NCBI GenBank assembly: GCA_037039925.1
Contig: JAXRKP010000971.1
Location: 15,001-79,000 of the forward strand
Reading direction: 5' to 3'
Length of the DNA stretch: 64,000 bases
Origin: Doris montereyensis
Lineage: Eukaryota > Mollusca > Gastropoda > Nudibranchia > Dorididae
A program made the translations under genes and the position numbers. The notes under the pieces are model-generated. The model was not told the DNA's origin and ran no database searches. It saw nothing but the letters and a program-made list of their open reading frames with translations. Below, one piece after another: positions 11,286 to 22,145 of the stretch. Positions within the stretch are counted from its first letter, which is position 1; each line of letters begins with the position of its first letter.

Positions 11286-11933
11286 ACTGTAACTTTCACG
11301 CTATTCTAGGTCGGAGGTAAAGGAAAGGATACACTGATTCGTATGTAACTGGTATGCCGCTATGAAATCTAAAGTGTAACTTTCACGCTACTTTAGGTCG
11401 GAGTAAGGGAAAGGCATACACCGATCTGTGTATGTAACTGGTATGCCGCTATGAAATCTAAAAGTGTAACTTTCACGTTACTCTAGGTCGGAGTAAAGGA
11501 AAGGCATACCGACCGATCTGTATGTATGAAATCTGGTATCTTTCCTTTAGGTCGGAGTAAAGGAAAATACACTGAAAATGTGGTATGCCGCCATGAAATC
11601 TCACGCTTTCACGCTTTAGGTCGGAGTAAAGGAAAGGCATACACGGATTCGTATGTAACTGGTATGCCGCTATGAAATCTAAAAGTAACTTTCACGCTAC
11701 TCTAGGTCGGAGCAAAGGAAAGGCATACACTGATTCGTATGTAACTGGTATGCCGCTATGAAATCTAAAAGTGTAACTTTCACGCTACCTAGGTCGGAGT
11801 AAAAGGAAAAGCATACACTGATTCATATGTAACTGGTATGCCGCTATGAAATCTAAAAGTGTAACTTTCACGCTACTCTAGGTCGGAGTAAGGAAAGGCA
11901 TACACCGTTCTGTATGTAACTGGTATGCCGCTA
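11286..11933. repeat. About 87-bp tandem repeat, 7-8 copies
   Basis: Each unit contains GTAACTTTCACGCTA, CTAGGTCGGAGTAAAGGAAA, GGCATACAC and GGTATGCCGCTATGAAATCT. Spacing between copies is 86-90 bp. The fourth copy (about 11525-11605) is shortened and scrambled. Confidence 0.93.
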
Positions 11934-12257
11934 ACACCTAACGTATCGGCGATTCTCGGTGACACACCAAACCAACAGTTTTTACACACGTCTCCAGGGA
12001 ACGGTCATATTCTGACGTCATTGGTTAATTGAGATATCCGTCCACCATCGTCGTGATCTCAGGGTGAATTAGGAGGAAACACCAACAACAACAAATACGT
12101 AAAAATTAAAAGGAAGCCAACCAACCCCCTCCCCCGCACTGTGACGTCAGGCTGAAGAGCGTAACAGTGATACGGGTGAGGCGTCGTGAATGAACACAAA
12201 TAAACACCTGCGTCCGTGAAGAGCAGCCAAGGCATATAGCAATGTGGTCTGCCGTCA
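11934..12257. other. Non-repetitive stretch with two CRE-type palindromes
   Basis: No open frame of note. It holds TGACGTCA at 12013-12020, directly followed by TTGGTTAATT, and again at 12142-12149. Confidence 0.45.
12013..12149. promoter_or_regulatory. Pair of TGACGTCA (CRE-like) sites
   Basis: Two perfect TGACGTCA octamers lie 129 bp apart, the first abutting ATTGG, an inverted CCAAT. CREB/ATF-family factors bind this octamer in animals. No transcription unit can be tied to them here, so a regulatory role is only a guess. Confidence 0.2.
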
Positions 12258-12555
12258 AAAGTGATAAATCTTACGATACATCACAACAAAAATGATCAAT
12301 GTGGGCAATAAATCACAAGAAAAGATATATATGACGATAAATCATAAAAATGATAAATATGGCCATAAATCACAACAACCGAGATAAATATGACTATAAA
12401 TCCCCAAAAAGTGATAAATATGACGATAAATCACAAAAGTGATAAATATGACGATGAATCACAAAAGTGATAATTATAAAGTAAACCACAACTAAAGTAG
12501 ATAAATATGGCCATAAATAAATAATTAAACTGATAAATGTGATGATAAATCACAA
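12258..12555. repeat. Degenerate about 28-bp tandem repeat
   Basis: About ten diverged copies of a unit like GATAAATATGACGATAAATC followed by ACAAAA(G/A)T. Copies differ by substitutions and short indels. Confidence 0.85.
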
Positions 12556-13009
12556 CGACTCAAACTGCAAAAGAACAATTAACGATTCTCACAAAAACAA
12601 AATTAAAGAGCCAAGCACAACAACGAAATATACATCGACGATAAAAAAACAGACCGAAAATTTGGCTTACTCTTGAACTTCGTATTCGTAATCGTCATAC
12701 TCTTGGGAGGAATTCTTGAATTTGGCCTTGTAACTCGTATTCTGTAGTCCAACACTTGACACATTGAAGATAAAAGTTATAAAATCAGTGAATGTAATCG
12801 ATTCTCAGAAAAAGTATCAGGAATCACAATATCCACCTCCTCATAGGATTCTGCCTCCATTCCTTGATTGGTCAGTAAGATTTTCCTTTTGATGCATCGG
12901 AATTAATCTGTGAATATATTATAAACTTATTGGAATTTTCGTCATGGTTTTCAAGTTTACATTAAAACGTTCATTTCAGTCGAACTCTGTCGAGCTTAGC
13001 GTCATCTTC
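12556..13009. other. Non-repetitive AT-rich stretch
   Basis: I recognise nothing here. ACTTCGTATTC / AACTCGTATTC is a weak internal duplication at about 12675-12745. Confidence 0.4.
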
Positions 13010-13420
13010 GAATTGTCATTTTTGTGTATAGTGGTCTGTCAGTCTTACAACCTACACCTAGTGTCAATAGAGTCTGTTCTAATTGTCGTTTTTTTTGTGT
13101 ATGGTGGTCTGTCAGTCTTACGACCTACACCTAGTAACACTACAATCTGTTCTAATTGTCGTCTTTGTGCATGGTAGATCTGTCAGCCTTACAACCTACA
13201 CCTAGTGACGCTACAATCTGGTCTAATTGTCGTCTTTGTGCATGGTAGATCTGTCAGCCTTACAACCTACACCTAGTGACGCTACAATCTGGTCTAATTG
13301 TCGTCTTTGTGTATAGTGGGTCTGTCAGTCTTACAACCTACACCTAGTGTCAATAGAGTCTGTTCTAATTGTCGTTTTTAGTCTATGATGGTCATCAGCC
13401 TTACAACCTACACCTAGTGT
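13010..13420. repeat. 71-bp minisatellite, left block (about 6 copies)
   Basis: The unit contains GTCAGTCTTACAACCTACAC, CTAGTGTCAATAGAGTCTGT and TCTAATTGTCGTTTTTGTG. The same unit fills 15041-17225. The block ends abruptly at 13420 inside a unit, at the sequence CAACCTACACCTAGTGT. Confidence 0.95.
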
Positions 13421-14010
13421 CTGTTTTGTTTTGTTTTGGGTTTTTTCAAAACTCTCTTAGTAAAGTCTTTTTTGGCTTTTTGTTTTTTCTTTTTTTTGTT
13501 GTTTTTGTTTTGTTTTTGTGTGTGTTACATTTCATTGAAATTGCATCAAAACATCAAGTGAAGGCATTATTTCAAATACTCAGGTATTTAATGTGAAAAT
13601 AGATACAACTCTTGAAACATCATCAATGCATCTCTATCAAAGTCGAATTTGCTTTGAATGAATACATTCACAAATATGCAAATAAAGGGCAAACAGCAAT
13701 GACATCCACGTGAATCAGCAATCAAACCATGGCAAATTGGTAATTATCTGAGAATTACAAAACACGATTTAGAAAATGTTAACGTGAAAAGGTATGCATA
13801 TTATTGGCTATACAAGTTATGGGTTCCCGAACTTGTTTCGTCTCTGTCTTGCTTTCTATAGATTATAGATCTAAATTTAATGTTTTAAAGATCAACTTTT
13901 AAGATGGAGTAGCAATGTCAGAATGTCTGCAAGTGGGCTCCGTAGTTCCAATCCTCCATAATCCAGATCGTCTGGTCTTGTCAATTAAACAGATGTCGTT
14001 GTCGCCATTT

Positions 14011-14448
14011 TTACAAATGGGTTGTTATCTTCGTTGTTCGTGACGATGAAGTTTTTATCCTTTGATTGGTAACGCAATACTCAATAATGAGATCATCAGT
14101 CTCTGCAAGAATAACATGTGTTGTTTCAAATGTGTCTAACACGAGCTATAAAGTGTCCTTGTTGCAATTTGACTGTATAATATGCCTTCCTGTGTCTTTC
14201 GTGATTTTGAAGATCTGGACGCTTATTTTATCACGGTAAAGTTGCTTGACCATGTCAGCAAAGCGTGTGTGATTACTGATACCACCTTGTTGGTTTTCCA
14301 TGGATGAGTTTTCCTCACTTGTGCTAGAGCTTTCTTTGTCATATTCGGTCTCACTGTCTGACGTGATAGATGTGTCAGAAATGTGTAGATCTATCTTCTT
14401 CTCGCTGTGTTTCGTATCTGTCGCCGTGTCGTCTAGTTGTCGTTTGAT
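14011..14448 (-). pseudogene. Degenerate protein-coding fragment with in-frame stop
   Basis: A 146-codon minus-strand frame is broken only by one TAG at 14146-14148 and ends with TAA at 14011-14013. It shows an acidic Ser-rich stretch (SDSETEYDKESSSTSEENSS) and then HTRFADMVKQLYRDK and FKITKDTGRHII. A further shifted frame continues towards 13910. The composition, acidic linker then ordered segment, is protein-like rather than random. It is probably the continuation of the ORF fragment at 14737-15033 in the same insert. Family unknown. Confidence 0.35.
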
Positions 14449-14481
14449 TCACTGATTGTATTTCCGACCATAGATGTGTCG

Positions 14482-14765
14482 TCAAGGGGCGATGTTACGG
14501 TTGACACGCTGAATGTTACTCTGGATTGAGTCCGTATTGCTGTTGTTTGTTTGTTGAATGTCAGCTCTTCCATTTTCTTTGTTTTCAATCAAAGTCCGTG
14601 TTCGTAGATTTGTTGTCAGGGAGCGATGTTATGATTGACACACTGAAGGAATGGATAGCACTGTCGTTACTCTGGGTTGAGGCCGTATTGTTGTTGTTTG
14701 TTTGTAGAATGACAGCACTTTCGAATTTCTTTGTTTTCAATAAAGTCCGTGTTCGTATATGTTGT
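14482..14765. repeat. About 150-bp direct duplication inside the insert
   Basis: About 14482-14614 and 14615-14765 are similar copies: both contain GCGATGTTA, TTACTCTGG(A/G)TTGAG, CCGTATTG(C/T)TGTTG and AAAGTCCGTGTTCGTA in order. The offset grows from 134 to 151 bp because the second copy has a small insertion near 14650. The duplication helps to break the minus-strand reading frame. Confidence 0.75.
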
Positions 14766-15033
14766 TGCTGTTTTCGTTGCTACTCTTGTATGGTGTTGTT
14801 GTTTTCTTATGTTTGTCTCGTCTTATTTGGCTCGGCGACTTCCGTCTGAAGCTGGCAGGAGTTGAATGATGACCCGTCGACACACTCATGTTGGCCATCT
14901 CCATGCCATCAAATCGAAGGACGAGGGTAGTGCGCTCTTTATTTCCAGCTACTTTGAAGGATGAGAGGTGATATTCCTCTAAAATGCTGTTGATGAGACA
15001 TTCCAGCATCGTCGTAAGTCCGCTAACTAGCAT
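14737..15033 (-). pseudogene. ORF1-like fragment, N-terminal part
   Basis: A frame of about 98 codons starts at the ATG at 15033 inside the insert. Starts further upstream lie in satellite DNA and are not credible. It has LEEYHLSSFKV followed by KERTTLVLRF, then a basic, Ser/Thr-rich segment (FRRKSPSQIRRDKHKK), and stops at 14737. A short hydrophobic-polar block ending in a TTxVLRF-like strand is reminiscent of ORF1-type proteins of some invertebrate retrotransposons, but I cannot name the family. Later frames are shifted, so the gene is dead. A diverged host-gene retrocopy is the main alternative. Confidence 0.35.
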
Positions 15034-15040
15034 ATTGATG

Positions 15041-17225
15041 CAACCTACACCTAGTGTCAAAAGAGTCTGTTCTAATTGTCGTGTTAGTGTATGGTAGGTC
15101 TGTCAGTCTTACAACCTACACCTAGTGTCAATAGAGTCTGTTCTAATTGTCGTTTTTGTGCATGGTAGGTCTGTCAGTCTTACAACCTACACCTAGTGTC
15201 AATAGAGTCTGTTCTAATTGTCGTTTTTTGTGCATGGTAGGTCTGTCAGTCTTACAACCTACACCTAGTGTCAATAGAGTCTGTTCTAATTGTCGTTTTT
15301 AGTGTATGGTAGGTCTGTCAGTCTTACAACCTACACCTAGTGTCAATAGAGTCTGTTCTAATTGTCGTTTTTTGTGCATGGTAGGTCTGTCAGTCTTACA
15401 ACCTACACCTAGTGTCAATAGAGTCTGTTCTAATTGTCGTTTTTGTGCATGGTAGGTCTGTCAGTCTTACAACCTACACCTAGTGTCAATAGAGTCTGTT
15501 CTAATTGTCGTTTTTGTGCATGGTAGGTCTGTCAGTCTTACAACCTACACCTAGTGTCAATAGAGTCTGTTCTAATTGTCGTTTTTGTGCATGGTAGGTC
15601 TGTCAGTCTTACAACCTACACTTAGTGTCAATAGAGTCTGTTCTAATTGTCGTTTTTGTGCATGGTAGGTCTGTCAGTCTTACAACCTACACCTAGTGTC
15701 AATAGAGTCTGTTCTAATTGTCGTTTTTGTGTATGGTAGGTAGGTCAGTCTTACAACCTACACTAGTGACACTACAATCTGTTCTAATTGTCGTTTTTGT
15801 GTATGGTAGGTATGTCAGCCTTACAACCTACACCTAGTGTCACTACAATCTGTTCTAATTGTCGTTTTTGTGTATGGTAGGTATGTCAGCCTTACAACCT
15901 ACACCTAGTGTCACTACAATCTGTTCTAATTGTCGTTTTTGTGTATGGTAGGTATGTCAGCCTTACAACCTACACCTAGTGTCAATAGAGTCTGTTCTAA
16001 TTGTCGTTTTTATTATATGGTGGTCTGTCAGCCTTACAAACTACACCTAGTGTCAATAGAGTCTGTTCTAATTGTCGTGTTTGTGTATGGTAGGTATGTC
16101 AGTCTTACAACCTACACCTAGTGTCAATAGAGTCTGTTCTAATTGTCGTTTTTGTGCATCGTAGGTCTGTCAGTCTTACAACCTACACCTAGTGTCACTA
16201 CAATCTATTTTAATTGTCGTGTTAGTGTATGGTAGGTCTGTCAGTCTTACAACCTACACCTAGTAACATTACAATCTGTTCTAATTGTCGTTTTTAGTGT
16301 ATGGTAGGTCTGTCAGTCTTACAACCTACACCTAGTGACATTACAATCTGTTCTAATTGTCGTGTTAGTGTATGGTAGGTATGTCAGCCTTACAAGCTAC
16401 ACCTATTGACACTATAATCTGTTATAATTGTCGTATTTGTGCATGGTAGGTCTGTCAGCCTTACAAGCTACACCTAGTGACATTACAATCTGTTCTAATT
16501 GTCGTATTTGTGCATGGTAGGTCTGTCAGCCTTACAAGCTACACCTAGTGACACTATAATCTGTTATAATTGTCATTTTTAGTCTATGGTGTTCTGTCAG
16601 CCTTACAACCTACACCTAGTGTCAATAGAGTCTGTCCTAATTGGCGTTTTTAGTGTATGGTAGGTCTGTCAGCCTTACAACCTACACCTAGTGTCAATAG
16701 AGTCTGTTTTAATTGTCGTTGTTGTGCATGGTAGGTCTGTCAGTCTTAGAACCTATGCTTAGTGACACTTCAATCTGTTCTTATTGTGGTTTTTAGTGTA
16801 TGGTGGTATGTCAGTCTTAGAACCTACACATAGTGTCGATAGAGTCTGTTCTAATTGTGGTTTTTAGTGTATGGTGGTATGTCAGTCTTAGAACCTACAC
16901 ATAGTGTCGATATAGTCTGTTCTAATTGTGGTTTTTAGTGTATGGTGGTATGTCAGTCTTAGAACCTACACATAGTGTCGATAGAGTCTGTTTTAATTGT
17001 GGTTTTTAGTGTGTGGTGGTATGTCAGTCTTAGAACCTACACATAGTGTCGATAGACATAGTGTCTTAGATAGATAAGTCTGTTCTAATTGTGGTTTTTA
17101 GTGTGTGGTGGTATGTCAGTCTTAGAACCTACACATAGTGTCGATAGAGTCTGTTCTAATTGTGGTTTTTAGTGTATGGTGGTATGTCAGTATTGCAACC
17201 TACACCTAGTGACACTAGAGTCTGC
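15041..17225. repeat. 71-bp minisatellite, right block (about 31 copies)
   Basis: Same unit as 13010-13420. Copies at 15041-15730 are nearly identical. Those at 15730-16740 mix TCAATAGAG with CACTACAAT variants. From about 16740 a distinct variant dominates (CTTAGAACCTACACATAGTG and TTGTGGTTTTTAG). The graded change along the array is typical of local homogenisation. Confidence 0.96.
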
Positions 17226-17320
17226 AAAAGAAAGTTCAAAGATTGATCTAAATCTACCTGGTTTACTCCCTATCTTCATACGAGGGCAGACTCCCCTATT
17301 TTCCATCTTCAACAGAACTC

Positions 17321-17557
17321 AGCTGGTCAATTTCAACATGACATGCAGAAGGTATACTCAAAGAGCTTTTAGACGGGGTTTGTGACAATATGTAGGACAG
17401 CTGGTCAATTTCAACATGACATGCAGAAGGTATACTCAAAAGAGCTTTTAGACAGGGTTTGTGACAATATGTAGGACAGCTGGTCAATTTCAACATGACA
17501 TGCAGAAGGTATACTCAAAAGAGCTTTTAGACGGGGTTTGTGACAACATGTCGGACA
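17321..17557. repeat. 79-bp tandem repeat, three copies
   Basis: Three near-identical copies, each starting AGCTGGTCAATTTCAACATG and ending GGGTTTGTGACAA(T/C)ATGT. They differ by one A indel and two substitutions. The stretch 17226-17320 before it is non-repetitive. Confidence 0.95.
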
Positions 17558-17627
17558 CAGTAACAACTCGTTTTCGCTCACATGGCTCAGGTTTGAATGA
17601 TTACCCAGATACAGACATATAGAGGTC

Positions 17628-20600
17628 TTATTAGAGTGTCAAACAGTTAGCTGTACTGTATTCATTAGAGTGTGAGATTACATGTCACACAGTTAGCTGT
17701 ACTGTATTCATTAGAGTGTGAGATTACATGGCACACAGTTAGCTGTACTGTATTCATTAGAGTGTGAGATTACATTTCACACAGTTAGCTGTACTGTATT
17801 CATTAGAGTGTTAGATGAAATGTCAAACAGTTAGCTGTACTGTATTCATTAGAGTGTTAGATTACATGTCCAACAGTTAGCTGTACTGTATTCATTAGAG
17901 TGTTAGATTACATGTCAAACAGTTAGCTGTACTGTATTTATTAGAGTGTTAGATTACATGTCCAACAGTTAGCTGTACTGTATTTATTAGAGTGTTAGGT
18001 TACATGTCAAACAGTTAGCTGTACTGTATTCATTAGAGTGTTAGATTACATGTCCAACAGTTAGCTGTACTGTATTCATCAGAGTGTTAGATTACATGTC
18101 AAACAGTTAGCTGTACTGTATTCATTAGAGTGTTAGATTACATGTCAAACAGTTAGCTGTACTGTATTCATTAGAGTGTTAGATTACATGTCAAACAGTT
18201 AGCTGTACTGTATTCATTAGAGTGTTAGATTACATGTCAAACAGTTAGCTTTACTGTATTCATTAGCGTGTGAGATTACATGTCAAACAGTTAGCTGTAC
18301 TGTATTCCTTAGAGTATGACATTACATGTCAAACAGTTAGCTGTACTGTATTCATTAGAGTGTGAGATTACATGTCAAAAAGTTAGCTGTACTGTATTCA
18401 TTAGAGTGTGAGATTACATGTCACACAGTTAGCTGTACTGTATTCATTAGAGTGTGAGATTACATGTTAAACAGTTAGCTGTACTTTATTCATTAGAGTG
18501 TTAGATGAAGTGTGAAACAGTTAGCTGTACTGTATTCATTAGAATGTTAGATGAAATGTCAAACAGTTGGCAGTACTGTATTCATTAGAATGTTAGATGA
18601 AATGTCAAACAGTTGGCAGTACTGTATTCATTAGAATGTTAGATGAAATGTCAAACAGTTGGCAGTACTGTATTCATTAGAATGTTAGATGAAATGTCAA
18701 ACAGTTGGCAGTACTGTATTCATTAGAGTGTTGCATGAAATATCAAGCAGCTCGCTGTGCTGTATTTATTAGAATGTTAGAATAAATGTCAAACAGTTAG
18801 CTGTACTGTATTCATTAGAATATATGTAAGCAGTAAACTGTACTGTATTTATTAGAGTGTTAGATTAAATGTCAAACTGCTAGCTGTACTGTATTCATTA
18901 GAGTGTGAGATTACATGTCAAACAGCTAGCTGTACTGTATTCATTAGAGCGTGAGATTACATGTCACACAGTTAGCTGTACTGTATTCATTAGAGTGTGA
19001 TATTACATGTCAAACAGTTAGCTGTACTGTATTTATTAGAGTGTTAAATGAAATATCAAACAGTTAGCTGTACTGTATTCATTAGAATGTTAGATGAAAT
19101 GTCAAACAGTTAGCTGTACTGTATTCATTAGGATATTAGATGAAATATCAAACAGTTAGCTGTACTGTATTCATTAGAATGTTATATGAAATATCAAACA
19201 GTTAGCTATACTGTATTCATTAGAATGTTAGATGAAATGTCAAACAGTTAGCTGTACTGTATTCATTAGAATGTTAGATGAAATGTCAAACAGTTAGCTG
19301 TACTGTATTCATTATAATGTTAGATGAAATATCAAACAGTTAGCTCTACTGTATTCATTAGAATGTTAGATGAAATGTCAAACAGTTAGCTGTACTGTAT
19401 TTATTAGAATGTTCGATGAAATATCAAACAGTTAGCTGTACTGTATTTATTAGAATGTTAGAATACATGTCAAACAGTTAGCTGTACTGTATTCATTACA
19501 GTGTTAGATGAAATGTCAAACAGTTAGCTGTACTGTATTCATTAGAGTGTGAGATTACATGTCAAACAATTAGCTGTACTGTATTTATTAGAGTGTTAGA
19601 TTAAATGTCAAACGATTAGCTGTACTGTATTTATTAGAGTATTAGATTAAATGTCAAACAATTAGCTGTACTGTATTTATTAGAGTGTTAGATTAAATGT
19701 CAAACAATTAGCTGTACTGTATTCATTAGAGTGTGAGATTACATGTCCCACAGTTAGCTGTACTGTATTTATTAGAGTGTTAAATGAAATATCAAACAGT
19801 TAGCTGTACTGTATTCATTAGAATGTTAGATGAAGTGTTAAAAGGTTAGCGCTCTGTATTCATTAGAATCTTAGATTAAACGTCAAACAGTTAGCTGTAC
19901 TGTATTCATTAGAGTGTTAGATTACATGTCACACAGTTAGCTGTACTGTATTCATTAGAATCTTAGATTAAACGTCAAACAGTTAGCTGTACTGTATTTA
20001 TTAGAACGTTAGAATAAATGTCAAACAGTTAGCTGTACTGTATTCATTAGAGTGTTAGATGAAGTGTTAAACAATTAGCTGTACTGTATTCATTAGAATG
20101 TTAGAATAAATGCCAAACAGTTAGCTGTACTGTATGCAATAGAGTGTTAAATTACATATCAAACAGTTAGCTGTACTGTATGCATTTGAGTATTAGATGA
20201 AATGTCAAACAGTTAGCTGTACTGTATTCATTAGAGTGTTAGATGAAATGCCAAACAGTTAGCTGTACTGTATTCATTAGAGTGTGAGATTACATGTCAA
20301 GCAGATAGCTGTACTGTATTAATTAGAGTGTTAGATGAAATGTCAAACAATTAGCTGTACTGTATTCATTAGAGTGTTAGATGAAATGTCAAACAGTTAG
20401 CTGTACTGTATTCATTAGAGTGTTAAATTACATATCAAACAGTTAGCTGTACTGTATTCATTAGAGTGTTAGATTACATGTCAAACAGTTAGCTGTACTG
20501 TATTCATTAGAGTGTGAGATTACATGTCACACAGTTAGCTGTACTGTATTCATTAGAGTGTTAGATTACATGTCAAACAGTTAGCTGTACTGTATTCATT

Positions 20601-21333
20601 AGAGTGTTAGAATGAATGTCAAACAGTTAGCTGTACTGTATTCATTAGAGTGTTAGAATGAATGTCAAACAGTTAGCTGTACTGTATTCATTAGAGTGTT
20701 AGAATGAATGTCAAACAGTTAGCTGTACTGTATTCATTAGAGTGTTAGATGAAATGTCAAACAATTAGCTGTACTGTATTCATTAGAGTGTTAGATGAAA
20801 TGTCAAACAGTTAGCTGTACTGTATTCATTAGAGTGTTAGAATGAATGTCAAACAGTTAGCTGTACTGTATTCATTAGAGTGTTAGATGAAATGCCAAAC
20901 AGTTAGCTGTACTGTATTCATTAGAGTGTTAGATGAAATGTCAAACAATTAACTGTACTGTATTCATTAGAGTGTTAGATGAAATGTCAAACAGTTAGCT
21001 GTACTGTATTCATTAGAGTGTTAGATGAAATGTCAAACAGTTAGCTGTACTGTATTCATTAGAGTGTTAGCTGAAATGTCAAACAGTTAGCTGTACTGTA
21101 TTCATTAGAATGTTAGATGAAATGTCAAACAATTAGCAGTACTGTATTCACTAGAATGTTAGATGAAATGTCAAACAACTAGCAGTACTGTATTCATTAG
21201 AATGTTAGATGAAATGTCAAACAATTAGCAGTACTGTATTCATTAGAATTTTATATGAAATGTCAAACAACTAGCAGTACTGTATGCATTAGAATGTTAG
21301 ATGAAGTGTCAAACAATTAGCAGTACTGTATTC
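17628..21333. repeat. 46-bp minisatellite array, about 80 copies
   Basis: The unit contains AGTTAGCTGTACTGTATTCA, TTAGAGTGTTAGATTACATG and TCAAAC, with a period of 46 bp. Variants alternate between GATTACATGTC, GATGAAATGTC and GAATGAATGTC. A TTGGCAGTACTG variant is clustered at about 18560-18720, and an AATTAGCAG variant closes the array. Confidence 0.97.
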
Positions 21334-22145
21334 CTCCTTAGAAATTGATAAAGATAACATGAAATCGGTGAGTCTGCACTTGTTATATATAGCTACATCT
21401 CTATCAAAGTTTTGTTTCGTGTATGCCATGTAATTTCAGTTATTGGCTTGGCTTCCATTTGCCTAGAGTCCAGATAAATCCTAGTGATGTCATGCATGTA
21501 AGTTGACATAACGATCGACATATGTATCGGGTGCGGTTGGCACTTTGTCGGAGTGTATAGGAGAGCCCGTGTGTCCACCTGGAGCAAATGAACAACAGAC
21601 ATGTCTTTCGCCAAATACTCCGTCCATCCAAGCAAAGTTCATGAAGTCCAACCTCCCCCCCCTACGCCCCTCCTGCCCTCTTAAAAAAAAAATCCCCTCA
21701 AGATCACTGTCTATGATGGACGTGGATAAACTAATAATCAAGTGACCAACGACAGACCAGAAACGATCGCAGCAGGACAGATTAAATGGACATCCACCTT
21801 TTAGTGATCAGGCCACAGATGGCAAAGATCAATAGCATCGGCGTATACGGCGGCAAATTCGAGGACGGTCAGAAAGACGCCAGACAGAGATAAGTTTGGG
21901 TCAATGTCTGTCCGTCCAACTAACCATTCGATTCCGCTGTATGGAACACTGTCTGTGTGTGTGTGTATACGTCTGTGTGTGTGTGTCTGCATGTTTGTGT
22001 GTATGTCACCATGGCGCCCTCGAGAGCGTGGCTGGTCATAGTAAATGGTAAAATGAATGCGAAACTGTCTCGGTGTGGGGGGGGGGGGGGGGGCGATGAT
22101 AGGTGTTAAATGGGATGATATTGGATATTGTGCTGTACCGTGGCG
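21334..22145. other. Non-repetitive stretch between two large arrays
   Basis: Contains a GT-rich microsatellite at about 21953-22008, an A run at 21682-21691, and a run of 17 G at 22077-22093. Overlapping short frames occur on both strands at 21490-21992, including minus-strand ones with fairly GC-rich third positions. None can be joined into a recognisable protein. A decayed or single exon cannot be excluded. Confidence 0.45.

Larger units (their letters stand above)
13421..15040 (-). mobile_element. 1.6-kb retroelement-like insert in the 71-bp array
   Basis: This non-satellite DNA interrupts a single minisatellite family. The 17 bp CAACCTACACCTAGTGT sit on both sides (13404-13420 and 15041-15057), which is what a target-site duplication would look like. 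The left end is very T-rich (13421-13530), as expected for the poly-A end of a minus-strand retrotransposed copy. Decayed minus-strand open frames lie inside (14737-15033 and 14011-14448). What is seen: flanking repeats, T-rich end, broken frames. Inferred: a dead non-LTR-type insertion or retrocopy. At 1.6 kb it is too short for a complete LINE, and no reverse transcriptase is visible. Confidence 0.6.

Noticed and set aside
21490..21992. Consecutive minus-strand frames with protein-like composition (FMNFAWMDGVFGERH and VLEFAAVYADAIDL)
   Set aside because: A loose likeness to EXPERA/EBP-type membrane proteins was considered. The frames do not join, the key residues cannot be aligned, and overlapping plus-strand frames look equally plausible. 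A BLASTX search would decide.
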